Below are positions 9,083 to 18,568 of a DNA stretch of 64,000 nt, in pieces (positions within the stretch are counted from its first letter, which is position 1; every line of letters begins with the position of its first letter). The translations under genes were made by a program, and so were the position numbers. The notes under the pieces are model-generated. The model was not told the origin of the DNA. It saw only the letters and a list, made by a program, of their open reading frames with translations, and did no database searches. Origin of the DNA: JAOSJL01 sp963704035. Its GTDB lineage: Bacteria; Actinomycetota; Acidimicrobiia; IMCC26256; JAOSJL01. The stretch spans positions 930,001 through 994,000 of the forward strand of contig CAVPGR010000004.1 in assembly GCA_963704035.1 (NCBI GenBank), in the 5' to 3' direction.

Positions 9083-10246
9083 GTGATCACACCGCTGCGC
9101 GTCACTCTCGTCTGCTGCGTCCTTGCTGTCGCCGGATGCTCCGGTTCGGGCTCTGACAGCACGGCAGAATCGAGCACGACGACCTCCGAAACGGCCCCGC
9201 CCACCGCCGAGATCGTCGCAACCCGAGGTGACATGCCTGCGGACGTGGCTGACGAGCTCGAGAGCGCTGTCGTCGACGTCATGAACGAGGCGGGTATCCC
9301 CGGCGCCTTCGTCGGCGTATCGGTTCCGGATCTCGGACGGTGGGAGGCAGTCGCGGGCACCGCCGACCTCGACACCGGTGAGCCCGTGGAGTTCGGCTTC
9401 CACTGGCCCGTGCGGAGCCTCACCAAGTCCATGGTCGTCACGCGGCTACTCCAGCTCGTCGACGAGGGGACGGTGGGCCTTGACGACACCGTCGACCAGT
9501 ACATCGAGGGTGTGCCGAACGGCGACACGATCACACTCCGTCAGCTGGCCGACATGAGCGCCGGCCTTCCGAACTACACAGCGACCGACGCCTTTCTCGA
9601 GTCGTTCACGAGCGATCCCGACCAGCTCTACACCATCGAGGATCTCAACGGGTTCGCCTTCACCGGGGAACCGGAGTTCCCTCCGGGTTCGGAGCACTCG
9701 TACTCGAACACGGACACGAACGTCCTGGGACAGGTGATAGTCGCCGCCGGCGACGCTCCACTCGGTGACCAACTCGCCGTTGACGTCTTCGAGCCACTCG
9801 GGATGAACAACACCGAATATCTCCCCGATGCGCTTCCCGAACCTGCAGCGACCGGCTACCAGCCCGGGCCCGACGGATACGAGGAACCCCCCAACAACTT
9901 CTCGGGGATGGGCCCGTCCGGTGCGGTCGTCTCGACGAGCGACGACCTCTTCATCTGGGCGGAGGCACTCGGCACAGGCACTCTGATCTCCGAAGAGCTC
10001 CAGGAGGAACGGCTGGTGGCGGAACCGCTCGTCGAAGGTCCGGTGTACGACGCCTACGGCCTCGGGATCGGGACGCGACTCGGGTACTGGGGACACACGG
10101 GTCAGGGTCTCGGATTCACAGCGCTCGCGATGCGCGATCCCGACACCGACGCCACGGTCGTCGTCCTCGCCAACGCCTCGGAAACCGAGCCGCAACCCAT
10201 GGACGGCATCTTCGCTGCCGTTGCCGGGGTTCTGGACGCACCGTGA
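9083..10246 (+). CDS. Beta-lactamase-family serine hydrolase lipoprotein
   Basis: 387 residues. GTG start with GGAGG a few bases upstream. Lipobox AVAGCSG. Class C beta-lactamase/DD-peptidase motifs: SLTK (SxxK nucleophile), YSN (YxN) and HTGQG (HxG, replacing KTG). Such proteins are mostly D-alanyl-D-alanine carboxypeptidases or esterases at the cell surface. A Ser/Thr-rich linker follows the lipid anchor. It stands alone between the two-component system and the CoA transferase. Confidence 0.85.
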   Translation: MITPLRVTLVCCVLAVAGCSGSGSDSTAESSTTTSETAPPTAEIVATRGDMPADVADELESAVVDVMNEAGIPGAFVGVSVPDLGRWEAVAGTADLDTGEPVEFGFHWPVRSLTKSMVVTRLLQLVDEGTVGLDDTVDQYIEGVPNGDTITLRQLADMSAGLPNYTATDAFLESFTSDPDQLYTIEDLNGFAFTGEPEFPPGSEHSYSNTDTNVLGQVIVAAGDAPLGDQLAVDVFEPLGMNNTEYLPDALPEPAATGYQPGPDGYEEPPNNFSGMGPSGAVVSTSDDLFIWAEALGTGTLISEELQEERLVAEPLVEGPVYDAYGLGIGTRLGYWGHTGQGLGFTALAMRDPDTDATVVVLANASETEPQPMDGIFAAVAGVLDAP

Positions 10247-10274
10247 ACGCTGAGCATCGCACTCAGCGCGGCCG

Positions 10275-11558
10275 ATGAGCCCGCGCCCGCTTCCACAACC
10301 GACCGAGCCGTCCGGCGTACTCGACCACATCGACCCGGGAACGTCGATCATCGTCCCCTTGGCCGCCGGTGAGCCGACGGCCGTGGTCGACGCCATCGAA
10401 ACGGCGGGAGACCGGCTCAGCGGTGTGACGATCCACCAGATGCACGCGTTGGTCGACAGACCGTCGATGGCCGGCGCGTTCCCCGGCAAGCTGGAGCACG
10501 TCTCCTATTTCCTCTCCCCGGTCACACGCCCGCACTTCCATGCCGGGACACTCGACCTCGTCCCGTCCAACTTCTCGGAGGTCCCGCTCCTTCTCGACCG
10601 CCTCAACGGCCCCAAGCTCGTCGTCGCTGCCGTGTCGCCACCCGACCAGCACGGATACGTGTCGCTCGGCACGAATGCCGACTACACGGCGTCGTTCATC
10701 GGCAAAGTCCCGTTCTTCGTCGAGGTCAACCACCGGATGCCGCGGACATTCGGCCGCAATCAACTCCATCTCTCCCAACTGGCGGGATGGTGCGAAACCG
10801 AGCGTCCGCTACCGACGGTCGACTCCCCCGAGCCCGACGCCGTCGACCGCACCATCGGAGAGCTCGTCGCCGAGCGCATCTCGAACGGCGCGACGATCCA
10901 GGCCGGCATCGGGAAGATTCCGAACGCCGCGCTCGATGCTCTGGTCGAACACCAAGACCTCGGTGTGCACTCGGAGCTCCTTTCTGACGGGCTCGTCGGT
11001 CTGATCGAGGCCGGAGTCGTCACAGGCATCCACAAGCTCCGACGCCGTGGCCTGGTCGTGGCGACGTTCTGTCTGGGAACGCAGGCCGTGTACGACTTCA
11101 TCGACGAGAACCCGATCGTCGACCTGCTGCCCGTCGATGTCGTCGCGGACCCTCGCTACATCGGCCAGAACAGCGACTTCGTGTCGATCAACGCGACCAC
11201 GGAGATCGATCTGCTCGGGCAGTGCGCGTCGGAAACGATCGCGGGACGACTGTGGTCGGGTTCGGGCGGTCAGGCGGACTTCGCCCGAGGTGCGATGTAC
11301 TCCGAGAACGGCCAGGGGTTCGTGGCGCTGCCATCCACCGCCCGCGACGGTTCCGTGAGCAGGATCACCGCGCAGCTCACACGGGGGTCGGTCGTGACGA
11401 CGATCAAGAACACGATCGACAACGTCGTCACCGAGTGGGGCGTGGCTGAGCTGCGCGGTCGGTCGGTCCGTCACCGCGCCCGCGCACTCATCGACATCTC
11501 GCACCCCGACTTCCGCGACCAGCTCGAGAAGGAAGCCCGCGAAATCGACCTCCTCTGA
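10275..11558 (+). CDS. Acetyl-CoA hydrolase/transferase family protein
   Basis: 427 residues. The sequence follows the Cat1/4-hydroxybutyrate CoA-transferase family: SNFSEVPLLL and SPPDQHGYVSLG in the N-terminal domain, IQAGIGKIPNAAL and HSELLSDGLVGLIE in the C-terminal domain, and late GSGGQADFARGA. It would move CoA between short acyl groups or hydrolyse acetyl-CoA. It precedes, in opposite orientation, an acyl-CoA dehydrogenase pair, which suggests a short- or branched-chain acid pathway. Confidence 0.85.
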   Translation: MSPRPLPQPTEPSGVLDHIDPGTSIIVPLAAGEPTAVVDAIETAGDRLSGVTIHQMHALVDRPSMAGAFPGKLEHVSYFLSPVTRPHFHAGTLDLVPSNFSEVPLLLDRLNGPKLVVAAVSPPDQHGYVSLGTNADYTASFIGKVPFFVEVNHRMPRTFGRNQLHLSQLAGWCETERPLPTVDSPEPDAVDRTIGELVAERISNGATIQAGIGKIPNAALDALVEHQDLGVHSELLSDGLVGLIEAGVVTGIHKLRRRGLVVATFCLGTQAVYDFIDENPIVDLLPVDVVADPRYIGQNSDFVSINATTEIDLLGQCASETIAGRLWSGSGGQADFARGAMYSENGQGFVALPSTARDGSVSRITAQLTRGSVVTTIKNTIDNVVTEWGVAELRGRSVRHRARALIDISHPDFRDQLEKEAREIDLL

Positions 11559-11586
11559 TCGATCGAGGAATCCGGCCCGACGGGTG

Positions 11587-12903
11587 TTACGTCGAGATGC
11601 GGAGGTCGGTGGTGTCGAACGCCTCGATCACCGCGAGGCGGTTGATCTGGTTCGTACCCTCGTAGATCTGGTTCAGGCGAGAATCGCGCATCGCCTTCTC
11701 AGCCCGATTGGCCGAGAGTGAACCGTGGTCGGCGAGGAGGTCCATCGCGCGGTTGGCGACGGCGAATGCACGGTCTCCACAGAACGCCTTCGCCGCGCTC
11801 GAGACTCCCTGTGACGACGGACTGTGGCGTGCGGCCTGCCAGACCATTCCCCGCATGGCGGACACGTCCAACCACATGTCGGCGACGGCAATCTGCACCT
11901 CCTGGTACGAGAGCGCTGCTCTTCCACCGAGACGGACCCGACGCGTGAACTCGATGGCGGCCTCCAGGGCACTCTGTGCGATACCGAGCGCGATCGCGGC
12001 GACGGGCACTCGCGAGTAGTTGAGAACGTTACGGTTCAGCGCCCAACCCGAGCGTTCGGCGCCGACACGATTGTCCTCGGGAACGAACACGTCGTCGAAG
12101 AACAGCTCCGTCGCATCCGAGGCACGCTGGCCGAGCTTGTGCTCGCTGCGCCCCGTCCGGAAACCCGGTGCCCCCCGCTCCACGACGAAACAGGTCCAGT
12201 CGTCCTGGACATGTGCGACCCTCCCGTCGTCGGGTTCGAGGGCAGCGAAGACCGCGACCAGATGGGCGTGGCGACCGCCTGAGATGAAGATCTTCTGTCC
12301 GTTGAGGACGTAGCCACCGGCGCAGCGGCGTGCCGTGGTCACGAACCGTGCGGTGGGCGCGCCTTCGGTGTCTTCCACGTCCGAACCGGCTCCCGGTTCG
12401 GTGATCGCAAACGCCGCGAGACGTGGATTTCCCGACCGGTTGGCCCTGCACAAGGGGACGAGCCAGCGCCGGATGGCGGTGAGGTCCCCGCTCAGCATCA
12501 GGGCCGCCGCTCCGAGATCGTGGGCCATCACCGCCAGACCGAGACCGGCACACCCCGCGCTGAACTCCTCGGCCTTCAGTGCCGTGTGGAACATCAGGCC
12601 GGTGGGTATCGACATCACGGGCATGGTTCCGAGTGGCGCGGGAAGCTGTTCTGATTGGAAGCCGCGCTTGGCCGACTCGGTGAGAAGTGGCCACGGGTCG
12701 TAGCTCTCGGGGTCGGCGTCGATCTCCGGGCCAACGGACGAGAGGTACCGACGTGCGAAGTCGCGGTACGCACGTCGGCGGCGGCGAAGCGACCGGGGCA
12801 ACGTCGCCGTGTCGCGCTCCCACAGGTCGAGGACGCCCGTGTCGTAGAGCTTCCGACCGAGCGGAGCGAGCCGGTCCACCGAGTGTCGCAGGGCCGAATC
12901 CAC
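11587..12903 (-). CDS. Acyl-CoA dehydrogenase, catalytic-type subunit
   Basis: 438 residues with an N-terminal extension. ACAD motifs: FAITEPGAGSDV, ING-like LNGQKIFISGG, and the C-terminal IYEGTNQINR with the usual catalytic glutamate region. FAD-dependent alpha,beta-dehydrogenation of an acyl-CoA. GTG start overlaps the stop of the upstream second ACAD gene by one base (TAGTG). The pair likely forms one heteromeric enzyme. Confidence 0.87.
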   Translation of the reverse strand: MDSALRHSVDRLAPLGRKLYDTGVLDLWERDTATLPRSLRRRRRAYRDFARRYLSSVGPEIDADPESYDPWPLLTESAKRGFQSEQLPAPLGTMPVMSIPTGLMFHTALKAEEFSAGCAGLGLAVMAHDLGAAALMLSGDLTAIRRWLVPLCRANRSGNPRLAAFAITEPGAGSDVEDTEGAPTARFVTTARRCAGGYVLNGQKIFISGGRHAHLVAVFAALEPDDGRVAHVQDDWTCFVVERGAPGFRTGRSEHKLGQRASDATELFFDDVFVPEDNRVGAERSGWALNRNVLNYSRVPVAAIALGIAQSALEAAIEFTRRVRLGGRAALSYQEVQIAVADMWLDVSAMRGMVWQAARHSPSSQGVSSAAKAFCGDRAFAVANRAMDLLADHGSLSANRAEKAMRDSRLNQIYEGTNQINRLAVIEAFDTTDLRIST

Positions 12904-14123
12904 TACACGGCGCCGTTCTCGATGAGACCGTCCAAGAGGAGGAGCAGTTGCTCGCGACTGCCGTGGCGCGATCGGAGTGCGCTCACGTCGCGCAGACGCT
13001 TCGACAAGCCGAAGTCATCCATGTACCCGTAGCCCCCGAGCGCCTGAACACAGTTCGTCACGGCGCGGTGGGCATGCTCGCCGACGGCCAGCCGACAGGC
13101 GATCGCCCAGCGGAGCAGCACGTCGTCGCGGATCGTGTCGAGTGGTTCGTCAGCGTGTGTTGCCAACACCGCGTTCATCACCGCGACGTCGTGGTCGGCT
13201 TCGGCGAGGAGGAGCTGCACCGCGGCATGGCCCGAGATCATCTGACCGCCCTGGTAGCGGCCCTCGGTGTACGTCCGGGCATCGCTCAGCGCACGGCGGG
13301 ACGAGCCGAAGGCCATGGCCGACTGGCCCAACCAGTCACACGCCACAACGCGGGTCGCAATCCGAGCAGCCCGGCCTCCGATCGCGACGACTGCCCCGTC
13401 GGGAACGGGTACACCGTCGAACGTGACCTCGTACTGCCGAAGCGCGCGGACGCCCACGCGCGCACCGACGTCGGCGATGTGAACGCCTGAAGAGTCGGCG
13501 GGAACGGTGACGACGGCCCACTCGCGCCGTGCGGCCCTGCGGGCGCCGGCATCGCCTTCGACACCGGCTGAGTCCACCGGCGCGACCACCACGAGCCAGT
13601 CGGGACGCTCCAACGCCCACACGAACGGCGAAGCTCCGTGCACGCACGGAGGCGCTGTCGCCGATTCCGCAACGTATCGAACGCCATCTCGGAGCGTCCG
13701 CTCGTCGAAGGCCACGCCGTAGCGCGGGACGAACACCGCTGCCGTCGCGACGCGCTGTCCCGGAGAGACCCCGGCGACGGTTCCGAACCAGCCGTCGAGG
13801 GCGAGGCAACCGATGCCCTGTGCGTGCACCGCTGAGGCGAGCCCGGCGCACGACTCTGCCAGAGAAGCGAGCGCCACGAACGAGATCCGGCAACCGTCGC
13901 CGAGCACATGGCGCCCCCAGACACCCACGTCATGTCCTACGCCGGCGGGCGCCGGGTCGGCGACGAGGTCCATCGCCGCCAACTCCCCGAGAAGCGAAGG
14001 GACGGCGTCGAGGTCGCCGTCGGGACCCCGGTCGTGGCCCGGCCCGAACAGCGTGTCGGTCGCGTGTTCACCGAACCGGGTGAGGCTCTGCTCGATGAGA
14101 GCGAGATCGTCGGTGGCGACCAC
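12903..14123 (-). CDS. Acyl-CoA dehydrogenase-like subunit lacking the usual catalytic Glu motif
   Basis: 406 residues, GTG start. ACAD fold features are present (central beta domain with RVGVRALRQYEVTFDGVPVP; C-terminal helix with QALGGYGYMDDF). But where ACADs have the YEGT motif, this reads SALRSRHGSREQ, so the normal catalytic glutamate is not seen. It is encoded in the same operon, overlapping the catalytic-type gene. Actinobacterial steroid ACADs (ChsE/FadE pairs) are known alpha2beta2 heterotetramers; a similar arrangement is inferred here. Confidence 0.75.
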   Translation of the reverse strand: MVATDDLALIEQSLTRFGEHATDTLFGPGHDRGPDGDLDAVPSLLGELAAMDLVADPAPAGVGHDVGVWGRHVLGDGCRISFVALASLAESCAGLASAVHAQGIGCLALDGWFGTVAGVSPGQRVATAAVFVPRYGVAFDERTLRDGVRYVAESATAPPCVHGASPFVWALERPDWLVVVAPVDSAGVEGDAGARRAARREWAVVTVPADSSGVHIADVGARVGVRALRQYEVTFDGVPVPDGAVVAIGGRAARIATRVVACDWLGQSAMAFGSSRRALSDARTYTEGRYQGGQMISGHAAVQLLLAEADHDVAVMNAVLATHADEPLDTIRDDVLLRWAIACRLAVGEHAHRAVTNCVQALGGYGYMDDFGLSKRLRDVSALRSRHGSREQLLLLLDGLIENGAV

Positions 14124-14128
14124 GTGCG

Positions 14129-15125
14129 CTACTCGGCGATGAGTGACTCACGTCCGGGGTCGGGAACCGACGCCTCTGTCACCACGTATTCCGGCCCGCC
14201 CGCGTAGCGAATCGTGTGTCGACCTGTCTCCGCGGTCGATCCCTCGAAACCGTCGTACGGACGGTCGGTGTCACCGATGATCTGTCCCGCCGGGAGGATC
14301 GCCGCGTGATCGACGTAGCTCTTCGTCGCGATCGACTCGGTGGAGAGGTCCAGCGTCCTTCAACTCTTTCGCAACCGGGTGGTCGCCGAGCTCGAGGCGT
14401 CCGTACGAACGGCCGATGCCGGCGTGGTACGTGCTGCGGACGGGGAGCTCGGTCCGGATCAGAGCGCCGTCGTTCTCCGAGTAGGTGACGATCGGCTTGC
14501 GATCCTGAACGACGCGTCCGCGACGCTCCACGTCCAGGGAAAGGACGTCCTGGCCGTCTTCGCGCAGCTCGACGCGGTGCACTTCCGGCCGGAAGTCGAA
14601 GGCCATGTCGGCCACGAACTTCGGGTAGCCCCACACGACCCGGCCCGCCTCTCGTGCGATCCGCGTCGTCACAGGTAGATGCAGGACGAACGCCCCGAAG
14701 CCCGGATACCTCGCCTCGAGCATCGCAGGAAGTACCGGCGGGGCCTGTCGGTCGAGAGTGCAGAGAGCGGCGACACCGATTTCGCCGTAGGGGCCTACGC
14801 CGGTCTCGATGTAGTTGTACGAGACGACCGCGATTGCGGCGCGACCTCCCGGCACCGTCACCGGATGCAGTCGATCCGATGGCAGTACCGCACGTGTCGC
14901 GTCGAGGTCCGCTGAAAAGACACCGAACGAACAGTCCGTACGGTGGTACAGGATCGGGAGCTCGATCTCGGTCATCCGGATGTCGACGGTCTGTGGAGCG
15001 CCGGCACCGGCAAAGAAGCCACCTTGTTCGCCGCCGTCCCGCTTCGCGCGCAGCCATCGGGTGGCGCCGTAGCCGGCCAGTGCTCCGCCTGCTACAAGTG
15101 CCGCTGCTCGTCGCAGTCGCCCCAT
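14129..15125 (-). CDS. Acetoacetate decarboxylase family protein with N-terminal anchor (one frameshift)
   Basis: Starts at 15125 with MGRLRRAAALVAGGALAGYG, a possible membrane anchor. The core (IELPILYHRTDC, GVGPYGEIGVAALC, GRVVWGYPKFVADM) is the ADC/ADC-like fold; Lys in YPKF is at the position of the Schiff-base lysine. The frame breaks near 14355 after KELKDAG, where one extra base is present; the repaired tail reads LSTESIATKSYVDHAAILPA and stops at 14129. Members act on acetoacetate or other beta-keto acids; substrate unknown here. Confidence 0.7.
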
Positions 15126-15259
15126 CCGCCTGTCTCCCTCTTCCGCGGTTCCGGGCCGCAAGGTACCCGACCTGGAATGGTGCACGACAGGTCGTGCGCC
15201 CGGCCAGGGACCTTCGACCCGTGGTGTGTCCCCGATCCAGGCTTCCGGTTCCTCTGAGT

Positions 15260-15275
15260 GATCCCGGCGGGGATC
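15260..15275 (-). terminator. GC hairpin after the membrane protein gene
   Basis: GATCCC-GGCG-GGGATC is a perfect 6-bp stem with a 4-base loop, four bases beyond the stop of the gene reading leftwards. There is no T-run, so its role as a terminator is uncertain. Confidence 0.3.
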
Positions 15276-15278
15276 CTG

Positions 15279-16493
15279 TCAGGCGGGTGATCCTTCCGGA
15301 TCGGCTTCGATGACGGCGCGCAGCCGGAGGCCGAACGTCAAGAGCCCGAGCAGGATTCCGACGCCCATCGCCGGGGTCGAGACCCGCTTCATCCACGCCA
15401 GATCCGCGAGCAGCCCGAGCATGAAGCCGACGAGCCCGCAAGCGGTGAGCCAGAAGATCCACTGGTCGGCCCACGCGAGCACACCGCGCCGCTCAGCCGT
15501 GATCGCCGTCAACAGGCCGAAGATCGCCATCGTCATGACGCCGACGAACATCATGTGGTCGAGCACCAGGAGAAGTCTCGTCGGTACGAGATCGAAATCG
15601 CCCTCGTAGCGAATCACCAGATACGCGAAGTAGACGATGTTCGCCACGATCGCCAGCGCGCTGAACGTGAAGAACCGCGCCGGTGACGGCTCGGCCCAGT
15701 TGGTCGCGCGCATCGCACGCCCGTTGCGGACGAGGAACAACACCACTGCTGCGATCTCCAGAGGAAGGCTGAGCCCGATCAACGGGGGCGCATCGAGAAG
15801 GAGACCGACGACCAGGATCACACTCCCTGCGAGCAGCGACCCCATCTGCCAGAGGCCGGCGCGATCGGCCGGCGTGCCGAGCGTGTCGGGCCGCAGCCAC
15901 CACTCCGTCACCGACATGCCGACGGGAAGAAGAAACCCAACGACCATCGTCGCGGGGTGAGCGTCTTCGCCGCCCTCGGGGAGGAGACGATGACCCGTAG
16001 AGATCATGAAGGCGTAGAGAACCCCGAAGACCGCGCCGGTGACGGACGTGAAGAGCGCAACGAGCATTCCCCAGTGCGGCGTGCTGAGAACACGGTGCCG
16101 GGCACGCGCGACCGTCCAGACGAAGTAGGCAGCGATCACGAGACCCGTGATCGTTCCCATGACAGGCCGGAATGTGCCGACCGTCGTCCAGAACGCCACG
16201 ACGTAGACAGCGATCACGACGACAGACAACGGGGCAAGCAGTCGGGGCAGCGACTCCTGCCAGCCACTCACCTCGCCGTCACCGAACAACCACAACACCG
16301 ATGCAAAGACAGCGATCGTGATCCACCCGAGCGTGCCGGCGTGAACGTGGGTGAGGATCGTCTTGATGTCGAAATCGACGAGATCGGCGCCGTTCAGAAT
16401 CCCGATGACGACTGTCACGACGAAGATGACCAGAGCCGCCGACAACAACACCGTGATCTGGTAGCGGTACCGCTGCTTTGCGAGTTGGTTCAT
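15279..16493 (-). CDS. Polytopic membrane protein, heme-copper oxidase subunit I/NnrS-like
   Basis: 404 residues with about 12 membrane helices. Histidines sit at helix ends (LTHVHAGTLGWI, STGHRLLPEGGEDAHPATMV, LLVLDHMMFVGVM), a pattern shared with heme-copper oxidase subunit I and NnrS-type proteins. It lacks obvious partner subunits nearby. A role in heme/copper or NO-related chemistry is possible, not shown. A short GC hairpin (15260-15275, GATCCC-GGCG-GGGATC) lies just past its stop. Confidence 0.6.
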   Translation of the reverse strand: MNQLAKQRYRYQITVLLSAALVIFVVTVVIGILNGADLVDFDIKTILTHVHAGTLGWITIAVFASVLWLFGDGEVSGWQESLPRLLAPLSVVVIAVYVVAFWTTVGTFRPVMGTITGLVIAAYFVWTVARARHRVLSTPHWGMLVALFTSVTGAVFGVLYAFMISTGHRLLPEGGEDAHPATMVVGFLLPVGMSVTEWWLRPDTLGTPADRAGLWQMGSLLAGSVILVVGLLLDAPPLIGLSLPLEIAAVVLFLVRNGRAMRATNWAEPSPARFFTFSALAIVANIVYFAYLVIRYEGDFDLVPTRLLLVLDHMMFVGVMTMAIFGLLTAITAERRGVLAWADQWIFWLTACGLVGFMLGLLADLAWMKRVSTPAMGVGILLGLLTFGLRLRAVIEADPEGSPA

Positions 16494-16554
16494 CGGCCGA
16501 TTATTCGCGTCCTGGGAACCACATTCAAGCGCCGGACGCCCAATGGGTCGAGAC

Positions 16555-18471
16555 CTACGGCTCGATCAGTGTGGGGGTGCCGAAGACGTCCAGCGCTTCG
16601 AGGAACTCCCTCGCCACTGTGATATCCCCCGAAACCACCGTGACGAGTCCTTCGCTCACCATCTGATCGAGCCGGTCTGCCGAGGCGATCGCCTCCAGCA
16701 GCTCGTGGCGCGTGAGCTCGACCACCACATCAGCGCCGCCCTCTGAACTGCTGTCGAGCTGTTGATGGTGAACCGTGCTGTGGCTGACACCCAGGAGGTG
16801 CGACTCACCGAGATCCGACAACCGCCAGACGATGTGTGCTGTCGACCGGAACCGGGACGGATCGAAACGAACGCCCATCATGTCGACGAGTTGTTCGCCG
16901 CTCATGGCGTGGCCGAGCTCCCATGGGTGCCAGCGACCCAGGTCGAGGGAACCGTGGCGCAGCTCGAACGCGCCGGTGAGATACGCGTTGCGCCAGGTTC
17001 CCGACTCCGCCTGATAGGCAAGCTGCTCCATCGCGTCGGCCGAGAGCCGGCGCGCCTCCTGGTTCTCGGGATCCGAGAAGACCACGTGCTTGAGAAGTTC
17101 GACCACCCACCGGTAGTCGCCGGCGTCGAAAGCCTCTCGTGCACCGGCGATGACCGTGTCGGGCCCACCCATCATCTCGACGTATCGCTCTCCGGCTTCC
17201 ACAGGAGGCAGCGGATGCAGGTTTGCGGGATTGCCGTCGTACCAACCGAGGTACCGGGCATAGACAGATCGCACGTTGTGCGAAACCGTCCCGTAGTAGC
17301 CGCGGACATGCGAGTACCGGGCGAAGCTTTCGGGGAGCTCGAGCTCCTCGGAGATCTCGTCGGGCGTGTAGCCGTGGTTCGCCAGTCGGAGTGCCTGGTC
17401 GTGCATCCAACGGTAGACGTCGCGTTGAAGGCTCAGAAACTCACGGACGTCGTCGCGGCCGAAGCGCGGCCAGTGGTGGCTGGCGAACATCGTGTCGGTG
17501 TCGTCACCCCAGAGGAGCATCGCCTCCTGGATGTACTTGCTCCATGCGAGCGCGTCACGGATCTTGGCGCCGCGCAGTGGATACAGATTGTGGATGTTGT
17601 GGGTGCAGTTCTCGGCCATGCACAGGAGGTTCCGGTCCGGGAAGAAGAAGTTCATCTCCGCCGGAGCCTCGGCGTCGGGCGTGTTCTGGAAGACGACTCG
17701 GATCCCGTCGAGTTCGAGTTCTGCACCGGTCTCGGTGATGAGTTCGGTGGGTGCGATGAGGCGCGACACGCCGATCGGCATTCCCTGGCCGAGGCCGACA
17801 TCGACCTGACCACGCGGACCGGGGGTCAGCAGCGGACCGAACTGGTACTGAGCGCGGCGGGCCATGATCGGGCCGGCCAAAGCGTTCTCGCCCACGACCT
17901 CGTGCATGAAACCGTCGGGGGCGACGATCCGGACATCACCGGCCTCGACCGCCTCCGCCGTCGTGACGCCGAACACGCCCCCGAAGTGGTCGAGGTGGCT
18001 GTGCGTGTAGATCACCGCCGTGACCGGGCGCTCCCCGAGCGTGTCGTTTGCCAACGCCAGGCACGCCGCGGCCGTCTGTTCGGTCGTGAGTGGATCGATG
18101 ATCAGCCATCCGTTGTCGGCGGCCATGAATGTGATGTTGCTGATGTCGTATCCGCGCGCCTGCCACACGCCGCCGGCGACCTCGAACAGGCCGTGGATGG
18201 CGTTCAGTCGACCCTGGCGCCACAGACCGGGGTGGACCGTGTCGGGCGCGGGATCGTCCGTTCGCAGGAAGTCGTGGGACGCCACGTCCCACACGGGCTG
18301 CCCGTTCAGTTCGATCCGACCCGTAGGATGCTGCGCCACGAGCCCACGGCTCGCACGTCCGAAGTCGCCCGCGTCGTCGAAGTCGACGACCGCCGCCGAG
18401 AGCCGCGCCCGCGTCGCGACGGTCGCCGCCTTCGGCTCGAGCCCGTCACCGACAGCACCCTCACCTGCCAT
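16555..18471 (-). CDS. Alkyl sulfatase, metallo-beta-lactamase type (SdsA/BDS1 family)
   Basis: 638 residues. ATG at 18471 is chosen because GGGAGA precedes it and the family-typical PKAATVATRARL follows. Metal motif THSHLDHFGG, then MAENCTHNIHNLYPLRGAK and SHHWPRFG typical of secondary alkylsulfatases. C-terminal dimerisation domain (HVRGYYGTVSHNVRSVYARYLGWYDG region) and SCP2-like domain (MMGVRFDPSRF...) follow. No signal peptide is seen, so probably cytoplasmic. It hydrolyses alkyl sulfate esters such as surfactants, releasing sulfate and alcohol. Confidence 0.9.
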   Translation of the reverse strand: MAGEGAVGDGLEPKAATVATRARLSAAVVDFDDAGDFGRASRGLVAQHPTGRIELNGQPVWDVASHDFLRTDDPAPDTVHPGLWRQGRLNAIHGLFEVAGGVWQARGYDISNITFMAADNGWLIIDPLTTEQTAAACLALANDTLGERPVTAVIYTHSHLDHFGGVFGVTTAEAVEAGDVRIVAPDGFMHEVVGENALAGPIMARRAQYQFGPLLTPGPRGQVDVGLGQGMPIGVSRLIAPTELITETGAELELDGIRVVFQNTPDAEAPAEMNFFFPDRNLLCMAENCTHNIHNLYPLRGAKIRDALAWSKYIQEAMLLWGDDTDTMFASHHWPRFGRDDVREFLSLQRDVYRWMHDQALRLANHGYTPDEISEELELPESFARYSHVRGYYGTVSHNVRSVYARYLGWYDGNPANLHPLPPVEAGERYVEMMGGPDTVIAGAREAFDAGDYRWVVELLKHVVFSDPENQEARRLSADAMEQLAYQAESGTWRNAYLTGAFELRHGSLDLGRWHPWELGHAMSGEQLVDMMGVRFDPSRFRSTAHIVWRLSDLGESHLLGVSHSTVHHQQLDSSSEGGADVVVELTRHELLEAIASADRLDQMVSEGLVTVVSGDITVAREFLEALDVFGTPTLIEP

Positions 18472-18568
18472 GAATCTCCCAAACGCCGCGCTCTCAACCA
18501 GGTGGAGCTTCGCAGAGGGAGCAATCGCCGTCGAGAGCTCGAGATCGAGCGCTACGGAGCCGACATCC

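Noticed and set aside
7244..9403. Long open frame antisense to the two-component genes
   Set aside because: It lies opposite clear response-regulator and kinase motifs and shows no motif of its own; a high-GC shadow.
14179..15474. Arg-rich 431-codon frame over the acetoacetate decarboxylase gene
   Set aside because: Composition is that of an out-of-frame reading; the ADC motifs are in another frame of the same strand.
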